A program made the position numbers and the translations under genes. A stretch of 64,000 bases of DNA, from the NCBI RefSeq assembly GCF_014652375.1, contig NZ_BMYR01000010.1, forward strand, positions 103,236 to 167,235, in the 5' to 3' direction. Origin of the DNA: Alishewanella tabrizica. Its GTDB lineage: Bacteria > Pseudomonadota > Gammaproteobacteria > Enterobacterales > Alteromonadaceae. Every line of letters begins with the position of its first letter. Position 1 is the stretch's first letter. Under the pieces are notes generated by a model. The model worked only from the letters and a program-made list of their open reading frames with translations, had not been told where the DNA came from and did no database searches. Shown piece by piece: positions 55,860 to 63,855 of this stretch.

Positions 55860-55919
55860 TATGTCGCTGTTTTAGTATACTGGTGATAGATAATAGACTG
55901 ATTCGTCATACATTTGGTT

Positions 55920-55948
55920 AAGCATGCTGATGGTTAAGCATGCTTTTA
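55920..55948 (+). terminator. Probable terminator after yfbV
   Basis: A direct repeat of TGGTTAAGCATGCT (55915-55928 and 55931-55944) whose AGCATGCT parts pair as AAGCATGCT/AGCATGCTT, followed by TTTAAT. Lies between yfbV and the convergent xthA. Confidence 0.6.
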
Positions 55949-55972
55949 ATGATGAGACGTGCTGGCGAATGT

Positions 55973-56785
55973 TTAGAGGGTAAATACCGACCAAACAGGT
56001 GCATGATCAGAGGGACGTTCTAAGCCTCTTAATTCATAATCAATACCCGCTTCTGTACATAAGCCGGCCAAGGGAGGTGTTGCCATAACCACATCAATTC
56101 TTAGACCACGGTTGTCATCGAACCCTTTTGAGCGGTAGTCAAACCAACTATATTGGCCAGTAGTATCTGGAAATAAGGTGCGAAAGGTATCTACTAACCC
56201 CCAATCTTTTAGCTGTTGTAGCCAAGCACGTTCTTCGGGTAAAAATGAGGTTTTCCCCTCACGCAACCAACGTTTGGCGTTGGCGTCACCTATGCCAATA
56301 TCTAAATCGATAGGCGAAATATTAATATCGCCTATCACCGCAAGATAATCGGTGCTGCTATTATGATGATGGGTCAGATAATGTTGTAAATCGGCATAAA
56401 ATTGTGTTTTTGCTGGAAATTTAATGGGATGATCACGATTTTCACCCTGGGGAAAATACCCATTTAACACGGTCAGTGTTTTATTATTGGCAACACTAAA
56501 CTGACCAATCAGCATACGCCGTTGCGCATCCTCTGCGTCACTAGGAAAACCATATTGCATCGTGATCGCTTCTGCTTTACTTAAAATCGCCACACCATAG
56601 TGGCCTTTTTGTCCAAAATGGTAAACGTGATATCCCATGGCTTGCACTTCTGCGAGAGGAAACTCACTGTCTTGCACTTTGATTTCTTGTAAGCCGATAA
56701 TGTCAGGCTGATGTTTGTCAATAAGCGCTTGAAGCTGATGCAAACGTGCGCGAATACCATTAATATTAAACGAAATAATTTTCAT
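55973..56785 (-). CDS. xthA: Exodeoxyribonuclease III
   Basis: The ATG at 56785 gives the standard start [18 protein letters not shown]; upstream codons are not conserved. The 270-residue EEP-family nuclease has IIGLQEIKV (metal Glu), [13 protein letters not shown], and the C-terminal [13 protein letters not shown] and RPSDHAPVW active-site motifs. It acts as AP endonuclease and 3' exonuclease in base excision repair. Same size as E. coli XthA (268). Confidence 0.96.
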   Translation of the reverse strand: MKIISFNINGIRARLHQLQALIDKHQPDIIGLQEIKVQDSEFPLAEVQAMGYHVYHFGQKGHYGVAILSKAEAITMQYGFPSDAEDAQRRMLIGQFSVANNKTLTVLNGYFPQGENRDHPIKFPAKTQFYADLQHYLTHHHNSSTDYLAVIGDINISPIDLDIGIGDANAKRWLREGKTSFLPEERAWLQQLKDWGLVDTFRTLFPDTTGQYSWFDYRSKGFDDNRGLRIDVVMATPPLAGLCTEAGIDYELRGLERPSDHAPVWSVFTL

Positions 56786-56864
56786 AGTTGATCCAAATCT
56801 TACTCTACGTATTTTTACGATCATAACATGTAATACTCAGCAGTGCGAAATAGGAGCAGGTAGG

Positions 56865-57566
56865 GTGACAGATGCTGTAGCTAATACGTTACCGTTTCAA
56901 TATGAGTTAATATTTAGTACAAGGCGTCGTTCTATACAATTGGCTATTGTACAAGGCCAACTGAAAGTAAGAGCACCCACGGGCACGTCATCGCAGTACA
57001 TAAAACGCCTGTTGGAAGAAAAACAGGCTTGGGTGCTGAAACACCTCCAAAGCGGGAGATCTCAACCTGTTTTAAGTTGGCTTGAACGCAGCAGCATCTT
57101 AGTAAATGGTAAGCGTTTGGCTTTTAACTGGACCCTTGCTACGGGGGGAACTGTGCTGCTAAGTAAGCAGGCGTTGCAACTCACCATTCCCTCGCGGATA
57201 GCTGTTATACAACGCGAGCGCTATATCCAGCGTGAATTACAACGTTTCTTCACCTTACAAGCACAAAACGTGTTGGCGACGGTAGTTGAGCAACAGTCCA
57301 TTCGCATGGGGGTGTTTCCTTCCTCAATACGAATTGGCAATTGGAAAAGGCGCTGGGGCTATTGCGATAGTCAGGGGGTGCTTGGCTTTAATTGGCGTTT
57401 AATGCAAGCGCCTGATTGGGTGTTGGAATATGTCGTTATTCATGAATTAGCGCATCTTCAGTATTTGAATCACTCTGCACACTTCTGGCAACTTGTTTCA
57501 CAGTTTTATTCAGATGTCGCCGCGGCGCAAAGTTGGTTAAAGCAGCATCAACACGAGTTAATGTAA
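56865..57566 (+). CDS. YgjP-like M48 metallopeptidase
   Basis: The 233-residue protein belongs to the YgjP/DUF45 group: RRRSIQLAIVQGQLKVRAP, then RIGNWKRRWGYCDSQGVLGFNWRLMQAP and the zinc motif VVIHELAHLQYLNHSAHFWQLV, with HExxH followed by a third His ligand. It is cytoplasmic, with no signal peptide. In other bacteria such genes accompany restriction or UPF systems, but here it is alone, divergent from xthA. GTG start behind TAGGAGCAGG. Substrate unknown. Confidence 0.9.
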   Translation: MTDAVANTLPFQYELIFSTRRRSIQLAIVQGQLKVRAPTGTSSQYIKRLLEEKQAWVLKHLQSGRSQPVLSWLERSSILVNGKRLAFNWTLATGGTVLLSKQALQLTIPSRIAVIQRERYIQRELQRFFTLQAQNVLATVVEQQSIRMGVFPSSIRIGNWKRRWGYCDSQGVLGFNWRLMQAPDWVLEYVVIHELAHLQYLNHSAHFWQLVSQFYSDVAAAQSWLKQHQHELM

Positions 57567-57591
57567 GAATAAAAACAATTAATAAGCAGTA

Positions 57592-57617
57592 ATAAAAAAA
57601 CCGACCCGAAGGTCGGC
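57592..57617 (-). terminator. Minus-strand terminator in the ygjP-like/deoC gap
   Basis: CCGACC/GGTCGG stem with tetraloop CGAA (57601-57606 with 57611-57616). The run of seven A's just before it (57594-57600) becomes a T-run on the minus strand only. The gene to its left (plus strand, stop 57566) is in the wrong orientation, so it must end an unknown minus-strand transcript from the gap. Confidence 0.7.
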
Positions 57618-57729
57618 ATCAAAGGACATCTTTCAAGGGAGGGGATAGTTAACGAGGGAATAGTTACCTAAACATTGAAACACTCTTTTCATGTAGTAAG
57701 ACTACAGTGTTTAAAAAAAATTCCCGCCA
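57618..57729 (-). ncRNA. Candidate small RNA ending at the orphan terminator
   Basis: This is a hypothesis from context. A minus-strand transcript is implied by the T-run-bearing hairpin at 57592-57617. Just upstream on that strand lies a nested hairpin (AAACACT...AGTGTTT enclosing GTAG/CTAC, 57679-57712) but no gene. I could not find a convincing minus-strand promoter, so the 5' end given is approximate. Confidence 0.25.
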
Positions 57730-57759
57730 TTGAAATTTTTTGCATCTACTCTTGATAAT
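57730..57759 (+). promoter_or_regulatory. Possible sigma70 promoter upstream of deoC
   Basis: TTGAAA (57730-57735) and GATAAT (57754-57759) with an 18-base spacer, directed to deoC, leaving a leader of about 190 bases. The leader contains a hairpin CGCGA/TCGCG inside a TTTGC/GCAAA outer stem (about 57799-57832). No CytR/CRP or DeoR site is clear. Confidence 0.45.
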
Positions 57760-57959
57760 AGTTTACTCTCTTGCCCAATCAGCTTTGCTGGTAACATGTT
57801 TTTGCATTCCGCGAGATATCGCGAGCAGCAAATTTAGCAGTATTTTATACTTACGACACAGATAAGAATGTAAAGATTTTACGAGGCGATAGCCCTCACA
57901 GCGATAAAAATAAAGACATTAACCCCTACCATTTTTAGACATTGACAGAGTACCCGACT

Positions 57960-58691
57960 ATGACGAGTTCGTTACGTTTACAGCAGTTAGTCACTTTATT
58001 AGATGTAACCCGTTTAAATGAAACTGATGAACCGCAGGATGTTCAAGATTGGTTAACCTCGTTGCCTCAGCCACCAGTGGCCATTGCCGCCTTTTGTGTT
58101 TATCCGCAATTTTTACAAACGACAGCGGCATTTGCAAAAAGCAGCATGCCTACTGCAGCGTTGGCAACTGTAGTGAATTTCCCAGAGGGTGATCAGCCAA
58201 TAGAACGTGTGCTATCTGATGTAGCAAAGGCGTTAGCCTTAGGTGCGACAGAGATTGATTGTGTTATGCCCTACAATACATTGCTTAAAGGTGATGAAAA
58301 GGCCGTATTGGCTTTTTTAACGGCAGTGCGGGCAGCATGTGGTGAACATTGTTTAAAAGTGATTATTGAGTCAGGAGAGTTGGTTACCGCGCAACAAATT
58401 ACTAAAGCGACAGAGTTAGTAATTGCCAGTGGTGCCGATTTTGTAAAAACGTCAACGGGTAAGGTTCCTGTAGGCGTCACGTTAGAAGCCGCGCGTATTA
58501 TTTTAACCAGTATTGCCGCAGCTGATCGTATCGTTGGCTTTAAAGCCTCCGGTGGTCTTAAAACGATTGAGCAAGCTCTGGCAATTTTGGAGATGTTTGA
58601 GCAGATTACGGGGCAAAACGCTGATGCAAAAAGCTTGCGTATTGGCGCCAGTGCGTTGCTTAATGAACTCGTTCAAGAATTATCGTTGTAA
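57960..58691 (+). CDS. deoC: Deoxyribose-phosphate aldolase
   Basis: The ATG at 57960 (MTSSLRLQQLVTLLDVTRLNETDEP) fits the family; an in-frame TTG 18 bases upstream does not. The 243-residue class I aldolase has AAFCVYP, VVNFPEG, EIDCVMPYN and the Schiff-base lysine in GADFVKTSTGKV, then GFKASGG. It splits deoxyribose 5-phosphate into acetaldehyde and glyceraldehyde 3-phosphate. It stands alone here; deoA, deoB and deoD are not in the window. A terminator follows the stop. Confidence 0.96.
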   Translation: MTSSLRLQQLVTLLDVTRLNETDEPQDVQDWLTSLPQPPVAIAAFCVYPQFLQTTAAFAKSSMPTAALATVVNFPEGDQPIERVLSDVAKALALGATEIDCVMPYNTLLKGDEKAVLAFLTAVRAACGEHCLKVIIESGELVTAQQITKATELVIASGADFVKTSTGKVPVGVTLEAARIILTSIAAADRIVGFKASGGLKTIEQALAILEMFEQITGQNADAKSLRIGASALLNELVQELSL

Positions 58692-58714
58692 TAATCATTT
58701 GGCGATTATTGTTA

Positions 58715-58750
58715 AAGCAGGCCAGCATAGTGCTGGCTTTTGCTTTTTTA
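58715..58750 (+). terminator. Terminator after deoC
   Basis: GCCAGCA/TGCTGGC stem (58721-58727 with 58731-58737), extended by AAAGCA/TGCTTT pairs, then TTTTTT. The repeat array begins immediately afterwards. Confidence 0.88.
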
Positions 58751-58860
58751 GTCGCTGTTCAATGCTTCGCATTGTCGAACCTGACGAAGGTTCTCACCTT
58801 CCCCAACGGGTATTTTTCATAATGAGTGAGAATTAAATAGATTTAAACGCAGAAAAGAAA
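58751..58860. repeat. tRNA-3'-end-like repeat, copy A (partial, last 110 bases of the unit)
   Basis: Starts abruptly at GTCGCTGTTCAATGC right behind the deoC terminator and lacks the first 57 bases of the 167-base unit. It ends with a copy of the start of the small gene at 59198 (ATGAGTGAGAATT), in which the fifth codon is TAA. Confidence 0.9.
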
Positions 58861-59069
58861 TGGTGGAGGGGGAAGGATTACTCGCTACGCTTCGCCTTGC
58901 AGGCCAGCGCCACAAGTGTCGCTGTTCAATGCTTCGCCTTGCAGGCCAGCGCCACAAGTGTCGCTGTTCAATGCTTCGCATTGTCGAACCTGACGAAGGT
59001 TCTCACCTTCCCCAACGGGTATTTTTCATAATGAGTGAGAATTAAATAGATTTGAACGCAGAAAAGGAA
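58861..59069. repeat. tRNA-3'-end-like repeat, copy B (167-base unit plus internal 42-base duplication)
   Basis: Begins TGGTGGAGGGGGAAGGATT, which on the minus strand reads AATCCTTCCCCCTCCACCA, like the T-stem, acceptor arm and CCA end of a tRNA (for example Tyr). A 42-base segment beginning CCTTGCAGGCCAGC occurs twice in tandem inside this copy. It ends with the same copied gene start and nonsense codon as copy A. Confidence 0.92.
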
Positions 59070-59235
59070 TGGTGGAGGGGGAAGGATTACTCGCTACGCT
59101 TCGCCTTGCAGGCCAGCGCCACAAGTGTCGCTGTTCAATGCTTCGCATTGTCGAACCTGACGAAGGTTCTCACCTTCCCCAACGGGTATTTTTCATAATG
59201 AGTGAGAATTATATAGATTTGAACGCAGAAAAGGA
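59070..59235. repeat. tRNA-3'-end-like repeat, copy C (single unit, runs into the intact small gene)
   Basis: Nearly identical to copy B without the internal duplication. Its last 38 bases are the start of the small open frame at 59198, where the fifth codon is TAT and the frame stays open. Identity to the other copies stops at about 59235. Confidence 0.92.
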
Positions 59236-59335
59236 TCCACAAGTGCAGGCGCATATTATCAAATTGAGTTTTGATGTAAAGCGCTTTGCTAAAGTTTTTT
59301 TACTGATTGCCGATAAAGCAAGCAGTCGTGGTTAA
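59198..59335 (+). CDS. Hypothetical 45-residue protein whose start is shared with the repeat array
   Basis: The frame reads MSENYIDLNAEKDPQVQAH, then IIKLSFDVKRFAKVFLLIADKASSRG, a small amphipathic helical protein that I do not recognise. It is 11 bases upstream of the VC2046 family gene and could be co-transcribed with it. Its first 38 bases are present in all three repeat copies, but in the two upstream ones TAT is TAA, giving MSEN-stop. No strong ribosome-binding site is visible. Real gene, remnant or leader peptide are all possible. Confidence 0.4.
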   Translation: MSENYIDLNAEKDPQVQAHIIKLSFDVKRFAKVFLLIADKASSRG

Positions 59336-59346
59336 ATGTATTAAAA

Positions 59347-59823
59347 ATGCAGCCAATTATTAACGAGTGGCAATTAGACACTAAATTAAATCGAGCCTTA
59401 CAGAATCAGCATCGCGCTGACTTTGCTTTATGGCTTGCGGTACTCTCACCTGCTGTCAACGAAATGGCTGCTTTTTTTACGCCAGAACCCGCGCAGCATC
59501 AGCCGCAACATGATCTTTATCAGCAACTATCGGTTAGGCCAAACAGGGATTTCGCGTGGCAAGAAAATGATACGCGTTTGATGCGTAACCACAGTGAGGC
59601 TGTTTTGATCAGTTTAGCGCAACTCAAATTAGAATATGCGCTTAATCCTGCGCCATGGGTGAGACAAAATAACCCAAAAAAAATAGACGGCGATGTTTAT
59701 GCTAATTTAGATAGCCATACCAGAAGGCATTTAAACGGCATATTGCCTAGCAAAACGCCTGTTGATGAAACTGGATTATTTGAAATACTGCAGCAGTTAC
59801 ATGAGCCAGAACAGGTTAATTAA
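59347..59823 (+). CDS. VC2046/SO_2500 family protein
   Basis: The 158-residue protein matches the Vibrio/Shewanella VC2046/SO_2500 family: INEWQLDTKLNRALQNQHRADFALWLAVLSPAVNEMAAF at the N-terminus and ALNPAPWVRQNNPKKIDGDVYANLDSHTRRHLNG. It is cytoplasmic, helical and of unknown function. It converges on ychJ with 11 bases between stops. It sits directly downstream of the repeat array and the 45-residue open frame. Confidence 0.82.
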   Translation: MQPIINEWQLDTKLNRALQNQHRADFALWLAVLSPAVNEMAAFFTPEPAQHQPQHDLYQQLSVRPNRDFAWQENDTRLMRNHSEAVLISLAQLKLEYALNPAPWVRQNNPKKIDGDVYANLDSHTRRHLNGILPSKTPVDETGLFEILQQLHEPEQVN

Positions 59824-59834
59824 GGATATGGCGT

Positions 59835-60317
59835 CTAGACAGAGGTTTGTCCGCTCGTTTTGTGCGAGGTACAATGCTTAAACTTTTTTCCGCTTTGACA
59901 TGGGCAAGGATCGTTTCTACCAATTTTTACCGCGATGGTGCTGTCTAACGTACCACTCTGATAGTACCAACGATCAAGATAAATAAAATGAGATAATTCA
60001 GTTATATGATCCTGCTTTTGATCATAGATAAAATTGGCCGTAAATTTTACTTTCCCCTCGGTTTCTTGTTGTTCCGCCAAGCTAATTGATAGCTGATAAA
60101 AATGTACGCTTTTGGCAAACGCCATTATATTTTCTTCGCAATCTTCTTTTCGTTGAGCAGGCGCAAGTGTGGCTATCAGATAACAACTATCACCAAGACA
60201 ATAGGCACTGTAACGTGAACGCATTAACGCTTCACAACTGCGAGGTAGCGCTTTGTGCAACAAATAAGGTTCGCAACATGCCGCAAACGTTTTGCCAGAA
60301 CAACAATAACACTGCAT
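59835..60317 (-). CDS. ychJ: YchJ family SEC-C metal-binding protein (UPF0225)
   Basis: The 160-residue protein has cysteine motifs at both ends: CYCCSGKTFAACC at the N-terminus and the SEC-C motif GRNDPCPCQSGKKFKHC at the C-terminus. The central YchJ/NTF2-like core reads ALMRSRYSAYCLGDSCYLIATLAP. SEC-C motifs bind zinc and often mediate contact with ribosomes or SecB. Function otherwise unknown. Length matches E. coli YchJ (152). Confidence 0.93.
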   Translation of the reverse strand: MQCYCCSGKTFAACCEPYLLHKALPRSCEALMRSRYSAYCLGDSCYLIATLAPAQRKEDCEENIMAFAKSVHFYQLSISLAEQQETEGKVKFTANFIYDQKQDHITELSHFIYLDRWYYQSGTLDSTIAVKIGRNDPCPCQSGKKFKHCTSHKTSGQTSV

Positions 60318-60402
60318 GGGGTATATTCACCTTATAAGTATTTATTACACATAAAACACTAGACATAACACAACGAAATAACGTTTGGTCCGGCAACATC
60401 TG

Positions 60403-60424
60403 ACGTTAAAACACATTTTAACGT
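60403..60424. repeat. Perfect 9-bp inverted repeat between sulA and ychJ
   Basis: ACGTTAAAA/TTTTAACGT with CACA spacer in the space between the sulA stop (60518) and the ychJ start (60317), both on the minus strand. Possible weak sulA 3' structure or a ychJ operator; no T-run follows. Confidence 0.5.
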
Positions 60425-60517
60425 GGTAGACCGTTTGCAACAATACGCTTATTGGCGTGAGCGTTGTGACTACTTATATAAAGATGATCCGTTAACTTAG
60501 CTTATTAGCGTGTTTTA

Positions 60518-60958
60518 TTAATGCTTAGCTTGTGGTGTATGGTGTAAACCGTAAAAACGGCATTCTTGTTTTTTTGCCAATGTCATTATTGTTGCACATT
60601 CACTTTCACTGATGGGTGCAAAATTGATTACGACGGTGCAAGTAAGGCTTTGTACCGCTTTACTGAGTGTCGTATTGATATCTTTTATCTGCTTGGGATG
60701 GATAAAAAGTATCTTATTTAACGGCAGTTGGCATGCCTCCCAGAATGCTTTACTGGGTTTAATGGTTGGCGCTACGACTAAAATCCAGCCTGGCGTTTCA
60801 ACATGCAGGTGGACGAGTTTTAATAATTGTAATTCTGCTTGAGCTTGCTGCATCGCTTGTAACGGCGAGTTTAGCGGGGCGATGATCATATTTGCATTAT
60901 TATGCTGTGCTTGTTGCGCAAGTTGATTAGCGCCTATAACGTTGTGTATTGTGTGCAT
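60518..60958 (-). CDS. sulA: SulA-like SOS cell division inhibitor
   Basis: The ATG at 60958 follows TAGGTAAGCGT and gives a 146-residue protein; upstream in-frame codons run over the LexA box and are not coding. The SulA core is visible: LQLLKLVHLHVETPGWILVVAPTIKPSKAFWEACQLPLNKILFIHPKQI, then LTCTVVINF. SulA binds FtsZ and blocks division during DNA damage. A consensus LexA box 58-73 bases upstream supports the assignment. It is shorter than E. coli SulA (169), and lacks lexA as neighbour. Confidence 0.82.
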   Translation of the reverse strand: MHTIHNVIGANQLAQQAQHNNANMIIAPLNSPLQAMQQAQAELQLLKLVHLHVETPGWILVVAPTIKPSKAFWEACQLPLNKILFIHPKQIKDINTTLSKAVQSLTCTVVINFAPISESECATIMTLAKKQECRFYGLHHTPQAKH

Positions 60959-61015
60959 ACGCTTACCTAGATGTTGATTACAGTGCGTTAAATTAGATGT
61001 GTGTATAAATACAGG

Positions 61016-61031
61016 CTGTTGATATATACAG
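61016..61031. promoter_or_regulatory. LexA (SOS) box of sulA
   Basis: CTGTTGATATATACAG fits the CTGT-N8-ACAG consensus exactly, with the typical alternating AT centre, upstream of the sulA start on the minus strand. Confidence 0.88.
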
Positions 61032-61194
61032 TAGTTTGACTTTGGGTAAAAAGCAAGCACTTTTAGTCTTTGTATTATTTATTTTGCAGCCATTTTAACG
61101 TTGACGTCGTAGGCATAAGGGGATAGTTAATAAGTCATGTAAGTGTCACAGAGTTGTCTTATGCTCTTGCAGTAATAAACTTGGACACTAGCAA

Positions 61195-62976
61195 ATGGCT
61201 ATTTCAGACACTTCCTGTATTGAGTTACAGCACATCCTGCAAAAACGCAACTTGCAGCCGTTATTTCAACCGATCATATCGTTAAGTGATGCTAAAGTGA
61301 TTGGGTTTGAAGCCCTAATTCGTGGTCCTTCTGACAGCCCTTTGCATTCACCTTTGCAACTTTTTAAAACAGCGTTGGCCTGTAAAGCGCTCGAGCAGTT
61401 AGAAATGCTCTGTCGTGAATTAAGCATCCAAGCTTTTGCTAACGCAGGTATTGCAGGCAAACTTTTTTTAAACGTTAATCCATTATTGTTATTAACAGCA
61501 GATCACCCAAGTGGCTTAACTAAAACTATGCTTCAGCAAGCCGGTTTAGATCCGGCGCGTGTCGTCATTGAGATTTCTGAACAATACCAAGTTGAAGATG
61601 CCACGCTGTTGGTGAAAGCCGTTCATCATTATCGGGAACTGGGCTTCTTAATTGCGATTGATGATTTAGGCAGCGGCTTTTCTGGTTTAAAATTATGGTC
61701 AGAGTTAGAACCTGACATCGTAAAGATAGATCGTTATTTTATCAGTGATGTTCATCGCGATCCGACTAAAAAAGCGTTTGTGCAAAATATCATTCGTTTA
61801 GCCAAAGCAACAGGCGCATTAATTGTTGCAGAAGGCATTGAAACGCAGGAAGAGTTAATGATGTGTCGGGAATTAGGCGCAGATTTAGCACAGGGTTATT
61901 TATTGGGTCGCCCGCAAATTGGCTTTAAGGCTGTTCATGCCAAACATTGGTTTGCTTCGTCATTGCCTACGTTAGCAGGACAGGATCATATCGAGCAATT
62001 AGTGCAAGCGGTGCCAACAGTACCACTTAATATGCTGGCAAGTGACGTATTCGAGTTATTTCGTTCCACTCCTTCTTTACACAGCATGGCTGTGATTAAT
62101 CAAAAGATCCCGCTGGGATTAATTTGTCGCGACGAATTACAAGCTCTATTTGCTCAACCTTATGGTCGTGCTTTACATGCCAAAAAAACGGTTGGACAGA
62201 TCATGAATAAAAACGTGGTCATGGTTGAAGCGGATAGTTCGCTAGATGATGTTAGTCAAATTGTCGCTGAGGACGATCATCATACCGGCAGTTGGTTTTT
62301 CATCATATGCCGTAAAGGGGAATATTTAGGCCTTGGTTCCGTTCGTCAATTATTAAAGAAAGTGAGTGAGCATAAATTGCAGCATGCACGTTATGCCAAT
62401 CCCCTCACATTTTTACCAGGTAATGTCCCCATCTATCGAGAAATCGATAGATTATTAAATCAAAAAGCCGATTTTGCTGTAGCGTATTTAGACTTAAACC
62501 ATTTCAAACCCTTTAATGACATTTATGGTTACAGTAAAGGGGATACCGTGTTGCAATTACTCGCGGAGATCATTCAGCAACAAGCTGCGGCTTGTGAATG
62601 CTTTATAGGGCATATTGGAGGTGATGATTTTGTGGTCATTTCCCCGTCGGAGCAAATTGAATCCCTTTGCCAACACATTCTTGATATGTTTGCGGCAAAA
62701 ATTCCTGCTTACTACGCCTATGACGATGTACAAAAAGGTGGTATTACTGCATTAAGTCGTACCGGAGACACATGCTTTTACCCTTTATTGTCGCTTGCTA
62801 TTGGTATTGCTTTACCAGATGCAAAGCATTGTCATAGCCATCATGATGTAGCCGCTTTATCGACTGCGGCAAAATTCGAAGCTAAACGACTTGGCGGTAA
62901 TGCATTATTCGTGTCACGACGTCGTGGGCCAGACAGTCACCACAGTACGCCACTGGCTAGACCATCTGTCGCCTGA
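61195..62976 (+). CDS. EAL-CBS-GGDEF c-di-GMP turnover protein
   Basis: The 593-residue cytoplasmic protein has an N-terminal EAL domain with the catalytic residues in place: EALIR at 39-43, LNVNP at 92-96, EIS at 126, DDLGSGFSGL from 156, Lys177 and the AEGIE glutamate at 213. A CBS-pair region (about 272-395) follows, then a C-terminal GGDEF domain whose signature reads GGDDF (475-479). The EAL phosphodiesterase should be active. The Glu-to-Asp change in the cyclase loop may lower or abolish synthesis, so net c-di-GMP hydrolysis under nucleotide control by CBS is the best guess. It is divergent from sulA. Confidence 0.9.
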   Translation: MAISDTSCIELQHILQKRNLQPLFQPIISLSDAKVIGFEALIRGPSDSPLHSPLQLFKTALACKALEQLEMLCRELSIQAFANAGIAGKLFLNVNPLLLLTADHPSGLTKTMLQQAGLDPARVVIEISEQYQVEDATLLVKAVHHYRELGFLIAIDDLGSGFSGLKLWSELEPDIVKIDRYFISDVHRDPTKKAFVQNIIRLAKATGALIVAEGIETQEELMMCRELGADLAQGYLLGRPQIGFKAVHAKHWFASSLPTLAGQDHIEQLVQAVPTVPLNMLASDVFELFRSTPSLHSMAVINQKIPLGLICRDELQALFAQPYGRALHAKKTVGQIMNKNVVMVEADSSLDDVSQIVAEDDHHTGSWFFIICRKGEYLGLGSVRQLLKKVSEHKLQHARYANPLTFLPGNVPIYREIDRLLNQKADFAVAYLDLNHFKPFNDIYGYSKGDTVLQLLAEIIQQQAAACECFIGHIGGDDFVVISPSEQIESLCQHILDMFAAKIPAYYAYDDVQKGGITALSRTGDTCFYPLLSLAIGIALPDAKHCHSHHDVAALSTAAKFEAKRLGGNALFVSRRRGPDSHHSTPLARPSVA

Positions 62977-63022
62977 TTTCGGCTAGAATATCAGCCTAAA
63001 AGAATAATAGAGTGAATAGTTA

Positions 63023-63742
63023 ATGTTGTTAGATGCTTTTGTTAGTCGCCATGGTGACGCTTTCAGTTTCAGTCGCCAACACTCATGTACGTTTGCAAAG
63101 CAGGTAGCGGGGGATTTCAACCCTATTCACGACGTGGATGCAAAACGGTTTTGTGTGCCTGGTGATTTGCTGTTTAGCTATTTATTAACGCGTTATGGTG
63201 TCAGTCAGCAGTTAAGCTGTCAGTTTTCAGGCATGGTAAGTGCTGATGTGCTGTTGCATTGTAAGTTAGAGGAAGGTCTTATCCAAGTTTGTGATGAGCA
63301 AGGTAAAGTGTATCTCAGCATCAATTTCTCCGGCGAACATAGCCATGACTTACATGTTATTGAACCGCTGTTTCAGGATTACGTACAATTCTCAGGTCAA
63401 AATTTCCCACATATTCTGCAGCCGCTTATGGCAGAGCAGGGCGTGATGATTCATCCACAGCGTCCTCTAGTAATATATGAGAGCATGACATTGTCTTTTG
63501 ACCAGTTGCCAACAAGCAAACCTAAACTAAGCTTAGCGGCAAGTAAGCTGGATGTAGAAGGTAAAAGAGGCAATGTCACACTTAGTTTTATTTTGACAGA
63601 AGACGATAAGCAAATTGGCAAAGGCGAAAAACGCATGATCTTAAGTAATTTGCAGCCTTATGATGAAGAGCAGATGCAAAAAATGGTCACCGAGTACAAT
63701 AATCGTAAGCTTGCAGCAGGCTGTTTCGAATCATTTATCTGA
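63023..63742 (+). CDS. DUF3581 family protein
   Basis: The 239-residue protein matches DUF3581 of Alteromonadales/Vibrionales: FSRQHSCTFAKQVAGDFNPIHDVDAKRFCVPGDLLF near the start. The DFNPIHD segment recalls the hydratase motif of MaoC-type hot-dog folds, so an acyl-CoA or acyl-ACP ligand is possible but speculative. It lies 46 bases downstream of the EAL-GGDEF gene and may share its transcript. A terminator follows, then the rRNA promoter. Confidence 0.85.
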   Translation: MLLDAFVSRHGDAFSFSRQHSCTFAKQVAGDFNPIHDVDAKRFCVPGDLLFSYLLTRYGVSQQLSCQFSGMVSADVLLHCKLEEGLIQVCDEQGKVYLSINFSGEHSHDLHVIEPLFQDYVQFSGQNFPHILQPLMAEQGVMIHPQRPLVIYESMTLSFDQLPTSKPKLSLAASKLDVEGKRGNVTLSFILTEDDKQIGKGEKRMILSNLQPYDEEQMQKMVTEYNNRKLAAGCFESFI

Positions 63743-63770
63743 TATTTGCCGATTAAATAAACAATAAACT

Positions 63771-63812
63771 GCCGTTTGGGTTAAAAAATCGCCGAACGGT
63801 ATTTTATTTTAA
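63771..63812 (+). terminator. Terminator after the DUF3581 gene
   Basis: CCGTTTGG/CCGAACGG stem (63772-63779 with 63792-63799, one G-U pair) followed by TATTTTATTTT, shielding the rRNA promoter from readthrough. Confidence 0.75.
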
Positions 63813-63855
63813 AATATCGCTTGCAGGCTTTCTTAAACTCCCTATAATGCGCATC
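63800..63855 (+). promoter_or_regulatory. rRNA operon P1-type promoter with UP element
   Basis: TTGCAG (63821-63826) and TATAAT (63843-63848) with a 16-base spacer, a GC-rich discriminator GCGCATCC and an AT-rich upstream tract (63800-63818). This is the layout of stringently controlled rrn P1 promoters; the position just before a boxA leader confirms it. Confidence 0.88.

Noticed and set aside
58860..59197. Open frames starting MVEGEGLLATLRLAGQ in the repeat array
   Set aside because: They are chance translations of tRNA-3'-end-like repeats, a common annotation artefact. The frame reading into 59335 is only an upstream extension of the small open frame.
58751..59235. CRISPR array
   Set aside because: The units are long (167 bases), adjacent and without unique spacers; no cas genes are present. 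The 14-base repeats at 15995-16092 also have no spacers.
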